Assembly: GCA_964473895.1 (NCBI GenBank)
Contig: CAYYRE010000178.1
Location: 1 to 5,135 of the forward strand
Reading direction: 5' to 3'
From: Sulfidibacterium sp964473895
GTDB lineage: Bacteria > Bacteroidota > Bacteroidia > Bacteroidales > F082
DNA: 5,135 nucleotides
The position numbers and the translations under genes were made by a program. The stretch's first letter is position 1. Each line of letters starts with the position of its first letter. This document shows positions 5,090-5,135 of this stretch, piece after piece. Below the pieces are notes generated by a model. That model had not been told where the DNA came from. It made no database searches and was given only the letters and a program-made list of their open reading frames with translations.

Positions 5090-5135
5090 CCCCTTTTGGA
5101 AGAGCCTGTCCCGTCTTACCGGGAGGTGTAGGGGT
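5090..5135. repeat. GC-rich inverted-repeat element at right window edge
   Basis: An outer pair CCCCT (5090-5094) with AGGGG (5130-5134) encloses an inner hairpin TCCCG (5109-5113) with CGGGA (5120-5124). The change from very AT-rich DNA to this GC-rich, nested palindromic segment is abrupt. It resembles short dispersed palindromic elements I recall between genes in Bacteroidota. It may continue beyond the window. Read alone it could also be part of a terminator or the edge of a mobile element, but no T-run is present. Confidence 0.45.

Noticed and set aside
1..5135. CRISPR array, insertion sequence, toxin-antitoxin, phage or defence genes
   Set aside because: No regularly spaced direct repeats, transposase, integrase or nuclease motifs are visible on either strand; the coding content is housekeeping.

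Overview
The window looks like ordinary chromosome from a member of the Bacteroidota, probably Bacteroidales or a related order. The evidence is four copies or near-copies of the Bacteroidota -7 promoter element TAnnTTTG placed just before genes, no convincing Shine-Dalgarno sequences, a DAHP synthase with a chorismate mutase fused at its C-terminus, and a NusG paralogue of the UpxY/RfaH type. Every confident gene is on the + strand.

Layout. Positions 1-187 have no convincing gene: the first ~48 bases resemble the end of a dispersed intergenic repeat, the rest is AT-rich, and a -7 promoter element lies at 171-178. A tRNA-Gln (anticodon CTG) follows at 188-260, with a strong intrinsic terminator at 262-290. 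Positions 291-491 are a 200-base leader upstream of the bifunctional DAHP synthase/chorismate mutase gene (492-1595). That leader holds a possible promoter and two short, mutually exclusive hairpins. A 135-base gap with a near-consensus promoter then leads into a compact four-gene cluster: apolipoprotein N-acyltransferase lnt (1731-3329), a nitroreductase-family flavoprotein (3343-3897), an UpxY-like NusG paralogue (3887-4390) and a CvpA-family membrane protein (4433-4972). The last 163 bases are noncoding and end in a GC-rich inverted repeat cut by the window edge.

Function. The aro gene makes the first committed product of the shikimate pathway and also converts chorismate to prephenate, so entry to and exit from aromatic amino acid synthesis sit on one polypeptide. 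The lnt cluster mixes envelope functions (lipoprotein N-acylation, CvpA) with a redox enzyme and a transcription elongation factor. The 13-base gap and 11-base overlap point to co-transcription of at least the first three genes. A terminator-like hairpin and a -7 element between the NusG paralogue and cvpA suggest the last gene is partly uncoupled.

I found no mobile element, CRISPR array, toxin-antitoxin pair or defence system, and no clear new system. The points most worth a second look are the attenuator-like leader of the aro gene, the specialised NusG paralogue in an lnt operon with a hairpin over its own stop codon, and the repeat-like sequence at both window ends.
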